Source: Bacteroidota bacterium (GTDB lineage: Bacteria > Bacteroidota > Bacteroidia > UKL13-3). From it: a stretch of 36,360 bases of DNA. Location: assembly GCA_947457395.1 (NCBI GenBank), contig CANGVA010000021.1, forward strand, positions 1-36,360, in the 5' to 3' direction. The notes beneath the pieces were generated by a model. The model was not told the origin of the DNA. It made no database searches and saw nothing but the letters and a program-made list of their open reading frames with translations. This document shows positions 8,152-17,613 of this stretch, piece after piece (the first letter of the stretch is position 1; each line of letters opens with the position of its first letter). Made by a program: the position numbers and the translations under genes.

Positions 8152-8252
8152 AACAATTGCATGTTTTGATTACTACACACAATTAATTTCATTTGTTAGC
8201 GTTTAATTGCAATCATTCTAAAGTTTCAATTATAGCAAAAATTAATGTTGTT

Positions 8253-11200
8253 ATGCAATCAATATTTCTTAAAATAGATAAAATCCTGTTACTGCTCGTG
8301 GTTTTTTTTAGCTTAAGTGCTTACGGTTTAGAGCGTAAAACGAGTCACCAAATATCATGGCAAACACATGATAATTATCTGTTTAAAGGAAAATATTACT
8401 CCAAATTTACCACCTTTCCTACAGCAATTTTCCCTAAAATTAACTTAATGGGAATGCCTGAGTACCATACTTCGATTAAAATATCTGGCAATAGAATTTT
8501 GAGTGTGAGTTTAATAACTATTCAAACACGAACCTTATCGGCTGCACAATTTCAGCTCTCTGAGGCAGAAACAAAAGACCTAAAGGACTTCACTATAACT
8601 TATGAAATAACATACAATCGTGGTGAAACAGAGATATTGGTGAAAGTCGTACCTGTTAGAAAATCATCAATCGGATCAGGCTTTGATTTGCTTGAAAAGT
8701 TTGATTTGGATATTGAATACGAAGCCACATCTGGCTCACAGCAATTTGGCAAGAAGCCTGTATTTGCAACATCCTCCGTACTTGCAAGCGGAGACTGGAT
8801 CAGGCTGGGTGTTGTAAACACAGGGGTACATCAGCTTACACGAGGCTACCTTCAATCAATTGGGATAGATATGGATAATATCAATCCCAAAACCATTAAA
8901 ATTTATGGAATGGGAGCAGGCATGTTGCCACAAAAAAATAGTGAGAACAGATTTGATGATCTTTTTGAATTATCGATTCAGGTTAATGGAGAATCTGATG
9001 GTGTATTTAATGAAGGGGATGCAGTTTTATTTTTTGGGCAGTCACAGCAAGATGTGTGGCGTTTTAATGCCACTAACTCTCGATTTGTCAGAGAGAATAA
9101 TATCTATGCCGATACTACTTATTATTTTCTTACTTATGGAGGGGCAAATGGCAAGCGCATAGCTACGCAGCCAACTGCTGCACCTTCAACCAGAACTTCT
9201 TCCGGCATGGATGTTTTATATGCATATGAGAATGATCGGGTAAACCTCATAAAATCTGGAAGATTGTGGTTGGGTGAAGATTTTGATAAAACTACGCAAC
9301 GCAATTTTACAGTGAACTTGCCTCCCTTGGTAAACGGTGCCACAGCAATTTTTACATCCGCTGTCGTGGCAAGGTCATTTACTCCCAGCAGCTTTACCGT
9401 ATCAGTAAACGGTACAAATTATGTTACACATAGTATTCCCAATGTTCCAAGTCGATACGATGCTGAATTTGCATCTGATTTGGATGGTTTAAAAACTGTT
9501 TCTTTCCCTGTTGTTTCAGGTAATTTAAATATTGCATACACCTATAATCAGTCTAGTCCCGGTTCTGTTGGTTGGCTTAATTATTTTCAAATTCAAACAA
9601 GGGGTTTATTACAATTGATAGGTAATCAGTTGGTGTTTACCGATGCACAAAGCATTGCTCCGGCCGCTGTTACACAATTTGATATTATGGGTGCTGCGGG
9701 TGCCGGTGTTTGGGATATTACCAATTCAATACAACCATCTGCTTTGCAAACAAATTTCACTGCAAACAATTTGATCTTTCGTGCAGCAACAGATTCACTC
9801 AGGAAGTTTGTTGTATTTAAAAATACAGGATTTTTTGGACCTGTTTCAGCCAATCGAGTTGCTAACCAGAACTTACATGCGCTTGCACCTGCCGATTTAT
9901 TAATTATTACGCATCCTGAGTTTTTAAACGAAGCATTTAAACTGGCAGAATTCCACAGAGGAAGGGGACTAACTACACACGTGGTAAATGTATTTGAGAT
10001 TTATAACGAATTCTCTTCAGGTTCACAAGATATTTCTGCAATAAGAGACTTTATAAGAATGATTTATTACAAGGGTTTTTCTACCCAGGATATGCTTAAA
10101 TATGTTACACTCTTCGGCAGGGCATCATACGATTATAAATATAGATTGGCCAATAATACCAATTATGTGCCAACCTTCGCCAGTCTAAATTCATTTGACC
10201 CGGTTCTTACTTACAATACCGATGACTTTTTTGGTTTGCTGGATGACAATGAAGGTAAGTGGGAAACCGATGAAGATAATAATGCAGAAAAGTTGGATGT
10301 GGCCATTGGCAGGTTACCTGCACAGAATAATGCACAGGCGCAGGCCATGGTGAATAAAATCATACAATATGCGTCTAAAAATGGTGCAGGCGATTGGAGT
10401 TCCCGACTCGTCTTTGTTGCAGATGATGAAGATGGAGGGATACATACTTTTCAGGCCAATGGGCTTGCCAATACTGCCATCCAAAGATTCAATCATTACA
10501 ATGTAAGAAAAATATTTATTGATGCATATAAAGAAGAATTAGGCACCGGTGGACAAAGGAATCCTGCAGCACAAGATGAAATTGTAAGAAGTGTGGAACG
10601 GGGGGCACTTATCATCAACTATACGGGCCATGGAGGTGAAGTTGGCTGGGCAGAAGAAAGAATACTCAATACGGATGATATTAATAGATGGAGAAATGGA
10701 TTCAAACTGCCGGCCTTTTTTACTGCTACCTGTGAATTTAGCCGCTTTGACGACCCAGCCAGAACCTCAGCAGGAGAGATGGTTTTGCTAAACCCCGATG
10801 GCGGTGGTATTGCTTTGTTTACAACTGTAAGGCTTGTTAACTCCGGAGATAATCTTGCCCTGAATAACTATTTTTATGATTTTGTAGGTTTGGATTCCGC
10901 TTCGCTTCAATCTCCAAAAACTATGGGAGAAATCATGCGTTTAACCAAAAATGCATATTTATCAATCAACACAAGGAATTTCGCATTACTTGGAGATCCT
11001 GCTATCACTTTCTCATTACCCAATCATTATGTAAAAACTTCCAGCATTAATAAACTGCCTGTAAACAGTTTAAACCCTGATACCATCAGTGCATACGAGA
11101 AGGTGGAAGTGGGGGGTATAATTACCGATAAAACCGGAAAGCTGCTCAGTGAAATGAATGGTGTTATATACCCTACTGTTTTTGACAAACCTACAATCTA

Positions 11201-12107
11201 TCGTACACTGGGAAATAATGCTACAAGCCCGGTTATTAACTTTAATATGCAAAACAATGTTATTTTCAGAGGTCAAGCCAGTGTTAAAAATGGAGTATTC
11301 AATTTTAGTTTTGTAGTTCCTAAAGATATTGCCTATGAGGTAGGTAAAGGTAAAATGAGTTATTATGCTTTGGGCTCAGGAGCCCATGCCATCGGTAGTT
11401 TTACTGATTTCTTTGTGGGTGGCACTGCTGATTCTTTCGCAATAGATAAGGTGGGGCCTGAAATGAAATTGTATTTAAATGATGAGAAATTTGTTTTTGG
11501 TGGCATCACAGATGAAAATCCATTTTTGATTGTTAAAATCAATGATGAAAGTGGTATTAATATAACCGGTAAAGGCATTGGCAGAGATATTTCGCTGGTG
11601 CTTAATGAAAAAACGGATAATGTGGTTTCATTGAATGAATACTATCAAACCAATATGGATGATTATAAAAGTGGAGAGGTTCGTTATCAACTCAAAGGTT
11701 TACAACAAGGCACAAATAAACTGGTTGTAAAAGCATGGGATAGTTATAACAATTCCACTGAGAGCATGTTGGAGTTTGTGGTTGCAAGTTCTGAGAAAAT
11801 GGCTATCAAGAATATGCTCAATTATCCCAATCCTTTTACTACACAAACCACTTTTCATTTTGATCATAACAAAGCCGGTCAGGCACTCACGGTTTTGTTG
11901 CAGGTGTTTACCGTTAGCGGCAAGCTTGTTAAAACACTGAGTGCGGATGTCATCAATCCTGGAAATCATTTTGACAACTTGGTTTGGGATGGCAAGGATG
12001 ATTATGGAGACCTTATAGGTAAAGGCGTTTATGTATATAAGGTTAAGGTAAGAACATCAAATGGTGAAGCAGCAGAGGCCATACAAAAACTGGTGATATT
12101 GAATTAA
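8253..12107 (+). CDS. porU: T9SS C-terminal signal peptidase/sortase PorU
   Basis: A 1284-residue protein from the ATG at 8253; an in-frame TTG at 8193 is less likely because the signal peptide (MQSIFLKIDKILLLLVVFFS) starts at the ATG. A long N-terminal beta-rich part is followed by the gingipain-like peptidase C25 domain. The catalytic histidine is H793 in INYTGHGGEVGW and the catalytic cysteine is C827 in FTATCEFSRFDDP. The C-terminus has a T9SS-type domain (LNYPNPFTTQTTF, FTVSGKLVKTL, GKGVYVYKVKV). PorU cleaves the C-terminal domain from T9SS cargo at the cell surface and transfers the cargo to an anchor. Its own CTD is retained and mediates docking to PorV, whose gene is next downstream. 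It is expected to process the cargo proteins encoded at 1-1677 and 15246-17609. Confidence 0.94.
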   Translation: MQSIFLKIDKILLLLVVFFSLSAYGLERKTSHQISWQTHDNYLFKGKYYSKFTTFPTAIFPKINLMGMPEYHTSIKISGNRILSVSLITIQTRTLSAAQFQLSEAETKDLKDFTITYEITYNRGETEILVKVVPVRKSSIGSGFDLLEKFDLDIEYEATSGSQQFGKKPVFATSSVLASGDWIRLGVVNTGVHQLTRGYLQSIGIDMDNINPKTIKIYGMGAGMLPQKNSENRFDDLFELSIQVNGESDGVFNEGDAVLFFGQSQQDVWRFNATNSRFVRENNIYADTTYYFLTYGGANGKRIATQPTAAPSTRTSSGMDVLYAYENDRVNLIKSGRLWLGEDFDKTTQRNFTVNLPPLVNGATAIFTSAVVARSFTPSSFTVSVNGTNYVTHSIPNVPSRYDAEFASDLDGLKTVSFPVVSGNLNIAYTYNQSSPGSVGWLNYFQIQTRGLLQLIGNQLVFTDAQSIAPAAVTQFDIMGAAGAGVWDITNSIQPSALQTNFTANNLIFRAATDSLRKFVVFKNTGFFGPVSANRVANQNLHALAPADLLIITHPEFLNEAFKLAEFHRGRGLTTHVVNVFEIYNEFSSGSQDISAIRDFIRMIYYKGFSTQDMLKYVTLFGRASYDYKYRLANNTNYVPTFASLNSFDPVLTYNTDDFFGLLDDNEGKWETDEDNNAEKLDVAIGRLPAQNNAQAQAMVNKIIQYASKNGAGDWSSRLVFVADDEDGGIHTFQANGLANTAIQRFNHYNVRKIFIDAYKEELGTGGQRNPAAQDEIVRSVERGALIINYTGHGGEVGWAEERILNTDDINRWRNGFKLPAFFTATCEFSRFDDPARTSAGEMVLLNPDGGGIALFTTVRLVNSGDNLALNNYFYDFVGLDSASLQSPKTMGEIMRLTKNAYLSINTRNFALLGDPAITFSLPNHYVKTSSINKLPVNSLNPDTISAYEKVEVGGIITDKTGKLLSEMNGVIYPTVFDKPTIYRTLGNNATSPVINFNMQNNVIFRGQASVKNGVFNFSFVVPKDIAYEVGKGKMSYYALGSGAHAIGSFTDFFVGGTADSFAIDKVGPEMKLYLNDEKFVFGGITDENPFLIVKINDESGINITGKGIGRDISLVLNEKTDNVVSLNEYYQTNMDDYKSGEVRYQLKGLQQGTNKLVVKAWDSYNNSTESMLEFVVASSEKMAIKNMLNYPNPFTTQTTFHFDHNKAGQALTVLLQVFTVSGKLVKTLSADVINPGNHFDNLVWDGKDDYGDLIGKGVYVYKVKVRTSNGEAAEAIQKLVILN

Positions 12108-12147
12108 TTTTATAAATAACAGATTAGGATTTAATTTGCAGAACTTA

Positions 12148-13416
12148 ATGAAGCGAAAGTTTGAGATGAATAAAAGAAGCATTGTTTATTTAATTGTTTT
12201 CTTTTCGGCAATTGGAGCAAAGGCACAGATTAGTACCGGCTCCCTAGATGGACGACAAAATACCATTACCACGGCCGTGCCTTTTTTAATGATAACACCT
12301 GATGCCCGCGCGGGTGGTATGGGAGACGCTGGGGTGGCCATGCCCAATGATGTAAATGCCATACATTGGAATGCAGCTAAACTGGTGTTTAATGAAAAGA
12401 AAGGTGCTGTTTCCGTTTCATATACACCTTGGCTAAGGGCATTGGTTCCTGATGTTTCTTTATCCTATCTTTCTTTCTATTCGCATATAAACCAACGTTC
12501 CTCTTTCGGTATGTCACTTCGTTATTTTTCACTGGGAGAAATTCAGTTCACAGATATTGTTGGTAACAGCATGGGTAATTTTAATCCAAATGAGCTGGCT
12601 GTAGATCTTGCATATGCCCAAAAATTATCCGATGAGTTTTCAGTTGGAATCGCTTTCAGGTACATCTATTCCAATATTGCCGGAGGAGCAAACTTCTCCA
12701 ACAATGCCATAAAGGCTGGAACATCTTTTGCAGGCGACATAACCGCTTATTACCGTAACAATACTCGTATAAAAGGTTATAAGTGGAACTATGGTTTTGG
12801 TGCAGCCATTACCAATATCGGTAACAAAATCACCTATACAACTGCTGCTCAGGAAAATTTTATACCTATTAACTTAAGATTAGGTACCTACTGGCAGGTT
12901 GAAATTGATAAATTTAATAAACTCGCATTACTGGTTGATTTTAACAAGTTACTTGTACCCACTCCGCCAAAATATAAATTTGATAGCAATGGCAAGCTAG
13001 TTATAGATCCGGCAACCAATGAGCCGGTTATCGAAAGTGGTAAGAAAAGCAATGTGCCTGTTGTATCAGGTATGTTTCAGTCTTTTGGTGATGCACCGGG
13101 CGGATTCAGTGAGGAAATACAGGAAATTAATACATCTGTAGGTTTGGAATACTGGTATGATAACCAGTTTGCACTTAGAGGTGGCTATTTCTACGAGCCG
13201 CTGGAGAAAGGTAACCGCAAATACGCAACCATTGGTGCAGGCATTCGCTATAATGTGTTTAGTGTAGATGTAGCATACTTATTTTCCTTTCAGCAACGCC
13301 ACCCTCTGGAAAACACCCTGCGTTTTACACTTGGATTTGATTTTGATGCATTCAAATCTCAAAAAGAAGGAAGTAATACAAACGATAATAGCATTTTTAC
13401 TCCACCTGCACCATAA
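12148..13416 (+). CDS. porV: T9SS outer-membrane protein PorV (LptO/FadL-like barrel)
   Basis: A protein of about 422 residues with a signal peptide ending AKA|Q. Two ATG codons are possible (12148 and 12166); both give a usable signal peptide, and a TTG at 12136 is unlikely. The conserved PorV opening AVPFLMITPDARAGGMGDAG is followed by AMPNDVNAIHWNAAKLVF, VSVSYTPWLRALVPDVSLSY and a predicted outer-membrane beta-barrel of the FadL-like type, ending LENTLRFTLGFDF. PorV shuttles exported cargo from the translocon to the PorU attachment complex by binding C-terminal domains. It lies 40 bases after porU and is probably in the same transcript. Its stop codon overlaps the ispF start (TAATG). Confidence 0.94.
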   Translation: MKRKFEMNKRSIVYLIVFFSAIGAKAQISTGSLDGRQNTITTAVPFLMITPDARAGGMGDAGVAMPNDVNAIHWNAAKLVFNEKKGAVSVSYTPWLRALVPDVSLSYLSFYSHINQRSSFGMSLRYFSLGEIQFTDIVGNSMGNFNPNELAVDLAYAQKLSDEFSVGIAFRYIYSNIAGGANFSNNAIKAGTSFAGDITAYYRNNTRIKGYKWNYGFGAAITNIGNKITYTTAAQENFIPINLRLGTYWQVEIDKFNKLALLVDFNKLLVPTPPKYKFDSNGKLVIDPATNEPVIESGKKSNVPVVSGMFQSFGDAPGGFSEEIQEINTSVGLEYWYDNQFALRGGYFYEPLEKGNRKYATIGAGIRYNVFSVDVAYLFSFQQRHPLENTLRFTLGFDFDAFKSQKEGSNTNDNSIFTPPAP

Positions 13417-13886
13417 TGAGAATAGGCTTTGGATTTGATGTTCATCAGTTGGCCGAAGGTCGAGATTTTTGGCTGGGAGGTATAAAGGTTCCTGCGGCAA
13501 AAGGTGCAGTAGGTCATTCTGATGCAGATGTGCTGCTACATGCCATTTGTGATGCTATACTCGGTGCACTTGCCTTGGGTGATATTGGTAAACATTTTCC
13601 TGACACAGATCAATCTATTAAAGGTATTGACAGTAAAATTTTGCTTTCAAAAGTAATTTCACTGATGGAGGAGAAAGATTACAGCATTGGAAATATTGAT
13701 GCAACCTTGTGCCTACAACAACCCAAAATAATGCCTTACGTTCCGCAAATGTGTGAGGTAATTGCAGGCATCTGTAAAGTTAGTACAGCAGATGTTTCTG
13801 TAAAGGCCACCACCAATGAAAAAATGGGTTTTATTGGCAGGGAAGAAGGAGTTACAGCATATGCCGTAGTTCTGCTCAAAAAATAA
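13416..13886 (+). CDS. ispF: 2-C-methyl-D-erythritol 2,4-cyclodiphosphate synthase
   Basis: A 156-residue protein of normal family length. It converts CDP-methylerythritol 2-phosphate to the cyclodiphosphate with loss of CMP, in the MEP route to isoprenoids. The metal ligands are in place: D8 and H10 in GFGFDVHQ and H42 in ADVLLH. GDIGKHFPDTD and the C-terminal KATTNEKMGFIGR are family signatures. The ATG overlaps the porV stop by one base, so translation is coupled to the T9SS genes although the functions are unrelated. The stop codon directly abuts the convergent murF stop with no gap, so the two transcripts must overlap. Confidence 0.96.
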   Translation: MRIGFGFDVHQLAEGRDFWLGGIKVPAAKGAVGHSDADVLLHAICDAILGALALGDIGKHFPDTDQSIKGIDSKILLSKVISLMEEKDYSIGNIDATLCLQQPKIMPYVPQMCEVIAGICKVSTADVSVKATTNEKMGFIGREEGVTAYAVVLLKK

Positions 13887-15191
13887 TCAGCTAATACAGT
13901 CCAATAAGGTTTCAAGACGCATGCCACGCGAGCCTTTGATAAAGAAATGAGCTCCCGTGTAATTTCTGCTTTGTATATATGCTTTGGTTTCCTCCGTTGT
14001 ATCAAAGCTCTTAATGGCACCATGTTTATTTTGAGCCTGAAAGGCTTTGCCAACCAAAATTATTTCATCTATATTTAATGATGATGCCAACGTTATCATC
14101 TGCGCATGTTCTGCAGCTTCGTATGCTCCCAATTCAAACATGTCTCCCAAAACGGCTACTTTGTTTTTTACCTGGCTTTGTGCAAAATTTCTTAGTGCAG
14201 CTTCCATGCTACTTGGATTTGCGTTGTATGCATCAAGAAAAATCGTGTTGTGTTCCTTACGGATGATTTGTGAGCGATTGTTAGAAGGTACGTATGATTC
14301 TATACCTTCTTTAATCAGTTCATCAGACACGTTAAAGTGCAAACCAAAAGCAACGGCTGCCATAATATTATCATAATTATAATCACCGGTTAAAACAGAT
14401 ACAATTGGGGATTGCTTACCTTCGATTTGAAAGCGTATTTCAGGGTTTATGGAACCTGCCATGGCCATATAATCTGCATGAATATTTCTGTTGGCATGGT
14501 TACCCGCATAGGTCTTTTTGTTACTTAATCTGGATGCCATCCGCATCAGCCATTCATCGTGTGCATTTACAAATGCCAAACCATTGTGCTTAAGCAGGTA
14601 GTAATACAATTCGCTATTGCTTTGAGCCACACCCTCAATGCTGCCAAAACCTTCTAGATGATCTTTGCCATTGTTGGTAATCACACCAAGAGAAGGTTTT
14701 GCTATCTCACAGAGCACTGCGTTTTCACCAATATGGTTTGCTCCCATTTCAATAATGGCTATTTGATGTGATGCCTGTAATTGCAGTAATGTTAGCGGCA
14801 GACCAATATGGTTATTAAAATTGCCGGGTGTGGCATGCACCACATACTGCTGAGATAAAACAGAAGTAATAAGTTCTTTGGTGGTTGTTTTTCCGTTAGA
14901 GCCAACAATGGCTATTACGGGTATATTAAGTTGCTCACGGTGATAGGTTGCAAGTTGCTGGAGTGTCACCAATGCGTCATTTGTTAAAATTGTTTGCTCA
15001 CCTGAATTATATGAGGCTTCATCAATGATAGCATAAGCAGCACCTTTCTTTAATGCATCTACTGCAAAGGCATTCCCGTTAAAATTAGGACCCTTTAAAG
15101 CAAAAAACATGCAACCTTCTGTTATCTTCCGCGTATCTGTGCATATAGTTGGATGTTTCAAGTATAACTTATACAGCTCGGCAATATTCAT
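13887..15191 (-). CDS. murF: UDP-N-acetylmuramoyl-tripeptide--D-alanyl-D-alanine ligase
   Basis: A 434-residue Mur ligase. The N-terminal domain carries ICTDTRKITEGCMFFALKG, where the tripeptide substrate's uridine part binds. The ATP loop is GSNGKTTT at residues 97-104. NFNNHIGLPLTLL, EMGANHIGE, GVITNNGKDHLEGFGS, the C-terminal DAYNANPSSM and AVLGDMFELG fit MurF specifically. It adds D-Ala-D-Ala to the peptidoglycan precursor in the cytoplasm. The length is typical for Bacteroidota. It stands alone here, outside the usual dcw cluster, and is divergent from the FG-GAP gene with a 54-base gap. Confidence 0.95.
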   Translation of the reverse strand: MNIAELYKLYLKHPTICTDTRKITEGCMFFALKGPNFNGNAFAVDALKKGAAYAIIDEASYNSGEQTILTNDALVTLQQLATYHREQLNIPVIAIVGSNGKTTTKELITSVLSQQYVVHATPGNFNNHIGLPLTLLQLQASHQIAIIEMGANHIGENAVLCEIAKPSLGVITNNGKDHLEGFGSIEGVAQSNSELYYYLLKHNGLAFVNAHDEWLMRMASRLSNKKTYAGNHANRNIHADYMAMAGSINPEIRFQIEGKQSPIVSVLTGDYNYDNIMAAVAFGLHFNVSDELIKEGIESYVPSNNRSQIIRKEHNTIFLDAYNANPSSMEAALRNFAQSQVKNKVAVLGDMFELGAYEAAEHAQMITLASSLNIDEIILVGKAFQAQNKHGAIKSFDTTEETKAYIQSRNYTGAHFFIKGSRGMRLETLLDCIS

Positions 15192-15219
15192 TTTAATAAT
15201 ATTTTATGATTTAATGCAT

Positions 15220-15227
15220 TAACTTTG
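15220..15227 (+). promoter_or_regulatory. TAACTTTG -7 box upstream of the FG-GAP gene
   Basis: An exact TAnnTTTG match, 18 bases before the ATG at 15246. A TTG inside the box (15225) could be mistaken for a start codon. No clear -33 TTG is seen at the expected distance. Confidence 0.5.
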
Positions 15228-15245
15228 AATACAAACATCTACAAT

Positions 15246-17609
15246 ATGTTTCGGATTATTATAGTCAGTTATCTACTCATTGGGTGTGCAAATCTTTACG
15301 CCCAAACATATAAATTCTATTACTCCAACTATCCTAAGTTTTTAAAGCAGGGCACCACAGATACCTTGAAGATGCCATTTACCGGAGGTTTAAATACAGC
15401 GCAATTTCAAAATTTTGATTTTAATAATGATGGTAAGCTTGATTTGTTTGTGTTTGACCGCGCAGCAAACAAGCCTTTAACATTTTGCAGAGACGGAAAC
15501 AATTATGTTTATGCACCTCAATTTGAAAGTCAGTTTCCCAGATTACGCAGTTGGGCTATTCTCAAAGATTATAATGGAGATGGCAAGCCTGATATTTTTA
15601 CGGAAGTAACACAGGATAGAAATGAGCTACGTGATACGGTGCAACCGGTTTTTCAAAATGGACTGCGAATTTTCAGGAATATATCTGATGGGCAGGGTCT
15701 CAAATTCAGGTTAATGAGTAATCAAGTAAGGGATACAGGTGGTATCTGGCCTCCTCCATTCTCTGTTCCCAGACAAGCCGCTGATGTGGGCATTAACAGT
15801 TCGGATATTCCTGCTATAGATGACTTGGATGGAGATGGCGATATTGATATCCTGGCCTACGCAGGATTTAGCCTATCTGCTTCATACTATGAAAATTTCG
15901 CCAAGAATAAATTAAATATTCCATATGCAAGCGATACTGTAATTTATATTTTGAGAGATGAATGCTGGGGCTATATGCAGTTTAATGTAAACAGCGGGCA
16001 ATATGGAAAGTTCTTTATTCATCAAACAAAAGATCAGATGCCATCCTGCTTTTTTCAAATGTATGGTAAACATGGTAAACATGCAGGTACCTCGCAGTTG
16101 ATGCTTGACATGAATAATGATGGGGTAAAAGATATTGTTTACGGAGACGCTTCTTACAACAATTTGGTATTACTAATAAACGGAAGAAAGCAGAATAGTT
16201 TGGGCAGAGATTCCATCGTTTCTCAGGATACTTTGTTTCCGCGAAATTCTGTTCTAGCTAACTTTATTCTTTTCCCGGCTGCTTACTATGCTGATATAAA
16301 TGCAGATGATAAGCCTGAATTACTTGTAACAACCAATGAAATTAGTGGTGTAAAAAGTGCCGATAATGTTTGGGTATATAATAATACTTCAACCACAGCA
16401 TCACCTGTATTTACCTATGATGGCAAAACTCTTTTTATAAACAGTCAGACAATTGATTTAGGCACACGTGCCGTTCCTACTTTTACTGATATTGATTCTG
16501 ATGGTGATCAGGATCTAATTGTTGGCACCAGTGGTGATTTTGAATTTACGCGCAATTTAAATGACAGGTTAGTATTATTTGAAAACATCACCAATAATGA
16601 CCAACCTGTTTTCATACTAAAGGATACAAATTTCTTGCAGTTAAGCAAGGATACTCCCATTATTCACATCTCTCCGACATTTGCAGATATTAATGCAGAT
16701 GGAAAGGCTGATTTGATTATTGGTAATGAGGCGGGCAATATTATGTATTTCCAGAACCAATCGATTAGTAAGAATTATCAGTTTACACTGCAAACCCGTA
16801 AGCTTGGAAATATAGACGTGGGCTCACATGCAGCACCTGCTGTTTTTGATGTTGATAATGATGGTGCTGCTGATTTGATTGTAGGTAATAAAGCGGGCTT
16901 TCTTCAATACTATAAAAATACAGGAACGGCTTCCAATCCTGTGTTTACTGCTACACCCACTATTGACTCATTGGGTAAAGTACTGGTTAATGATTCTTAC
17001 CAGGATGTAATGGGAAACAATATTATACTACCCAATGGTTATGCTACACCTGCGCTGTTTGATCTGGATAGCAATGGTAAACCTGAGTTGATTATTGGAA
17101 GTGAAAGCGGCAAGGTTTTCTTGTATGAAAATATTAAAATTCATCCAGACACTGTTTACAGAAAATTTGAAAATATTTTTGTAGACTACAGTAACGCAAA
17201 CAATGCCAAATCACTGCTTTTTGGTTCCCGCACTGCTCCTGCCATAGCCAGACTGGATGGTGATTCTAAAGCTGATATCATGATTGGCAACATTCGAGGT
17301 GGTTTAACTTTTTATGCAAGTACCAACAGGGGGGGTGTTACACCAGTTACACCAGAAATACCTGCTATTAAGTTTGATTTATATCCTAATCCGGCAACAA
17401 ACGAGTTTTATATTTCTCTCAGCAATCATATAACAGATGCTACCTATCGGATTTATGATTTGGTTGGTCGCTTGCAGGCAGAGGGCCAAATAAGCAGGTA
17501 TCATACTACCACAACCGTTCATACGGAATCATTTGTAAACGGAATTTACTTATTGGTAATAAAAAGCGGAGATCAGACAAGCACAGCTAAAATGCTTATT
17601 AGCAAGTAG
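15246..17609 (+). CDS. FG-GAP/VCBS repeat protein with T9SS C-terminal sorting domain
   Basis: A 787-residue secreted protein. The ATG at 15246 gives a signal peptide (MFRIIIVSYLLIGCANLYAQ). It contains at least ten calcium-loop repeats of the D-x-(D/N)-x-D-G-x-x-D type, for example DFNNDGKLDLFVFD, DYNGDGKPDIF, DLDGDGDIDILAY, DIDSDGDQDLIVG, DINADGKADLIIGNEAG and DVDNDGAADLIVGNKAG, as in integrin-like beta-propellers. The C-terminus FDLYPNPATNEFYIS, YRIYDLVGRLQ, FVNGIYLLVIKSG, AKMLISK is a type A sorting domain. It is inferred to be an extracellular, Ca2+-stabilised surface protein exported by the T9SS. The signal contains LIGC, which resembles a lipobox, but the rest favours ordinary cleavage after LYA. 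The stop lies four bases from the convergent gene's stop. Confidence 0.9.
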   Translation: MFRIIIVSYLLIGCANLYAQTYKFYYSNYPKFLKQGTTDTLKMPFTGGLNTAQFQNFDFNNDGKLDLFVFDRAANKPLTFCRDGNNYVYAPQFESQFPRLRSWAILKDYNGDGKPDIFTEVTQDRNELRDTVQPVFQNGLRIFRNISDGQGLKFRLMSNQVRDTGGIWPPPFSVPRQAADVGINSSDIPAIDDLDGDGDIDILAYAGFSLSASYYENFAKNKLNIPYASDTVIYILRDECWGYMQFNVNSGQYGKFFIHQTKDQMPSCFFQMYGKHGKHAGTSQLMLDMNNDGVKDIVYGDASYNNLVLLINGRKQNSLGRDSIVSQDTLFPRNSVLANFILFPAAYYADINADDKPELLVTTNEISGVKSADNVWVYNNTSTTASPVFTYDGKTLFINSQTIDLGTRAVPTFTDIDSDGDQDLIVGTSGDFEFTRNLNDRLVLFENITNNDQPVFILKDTNFLQLSKDTPIIHISPTFADINADGKADLIIGNEAGNIMYFQNQSISKNYQFTLQTRKLGNIDVGSHAAPAVFDVDNDGAADLIVGNKAGFLQYYKNTGTASNPVFTATPTIDSLGKVLVNDSYQDVMGNNIILPNGYATPALFDLDSNGKPELIIGSESGKVFLYENIKIHPDTVYRKFENIFVDYSNANNAKSLLFGSRTAPAIARLDGDSKADIMIGNIRGGLTFYASTNRGGVTPVTPEIPAIKFDLYPNPATNEFYISLSNHITDATYRIYDLVGRLQAEGQISRYHTTTTVHTESFVNGIYLLVIKSGDQTSTAKMLISK

Positions 17610-17613
17610 CAGA

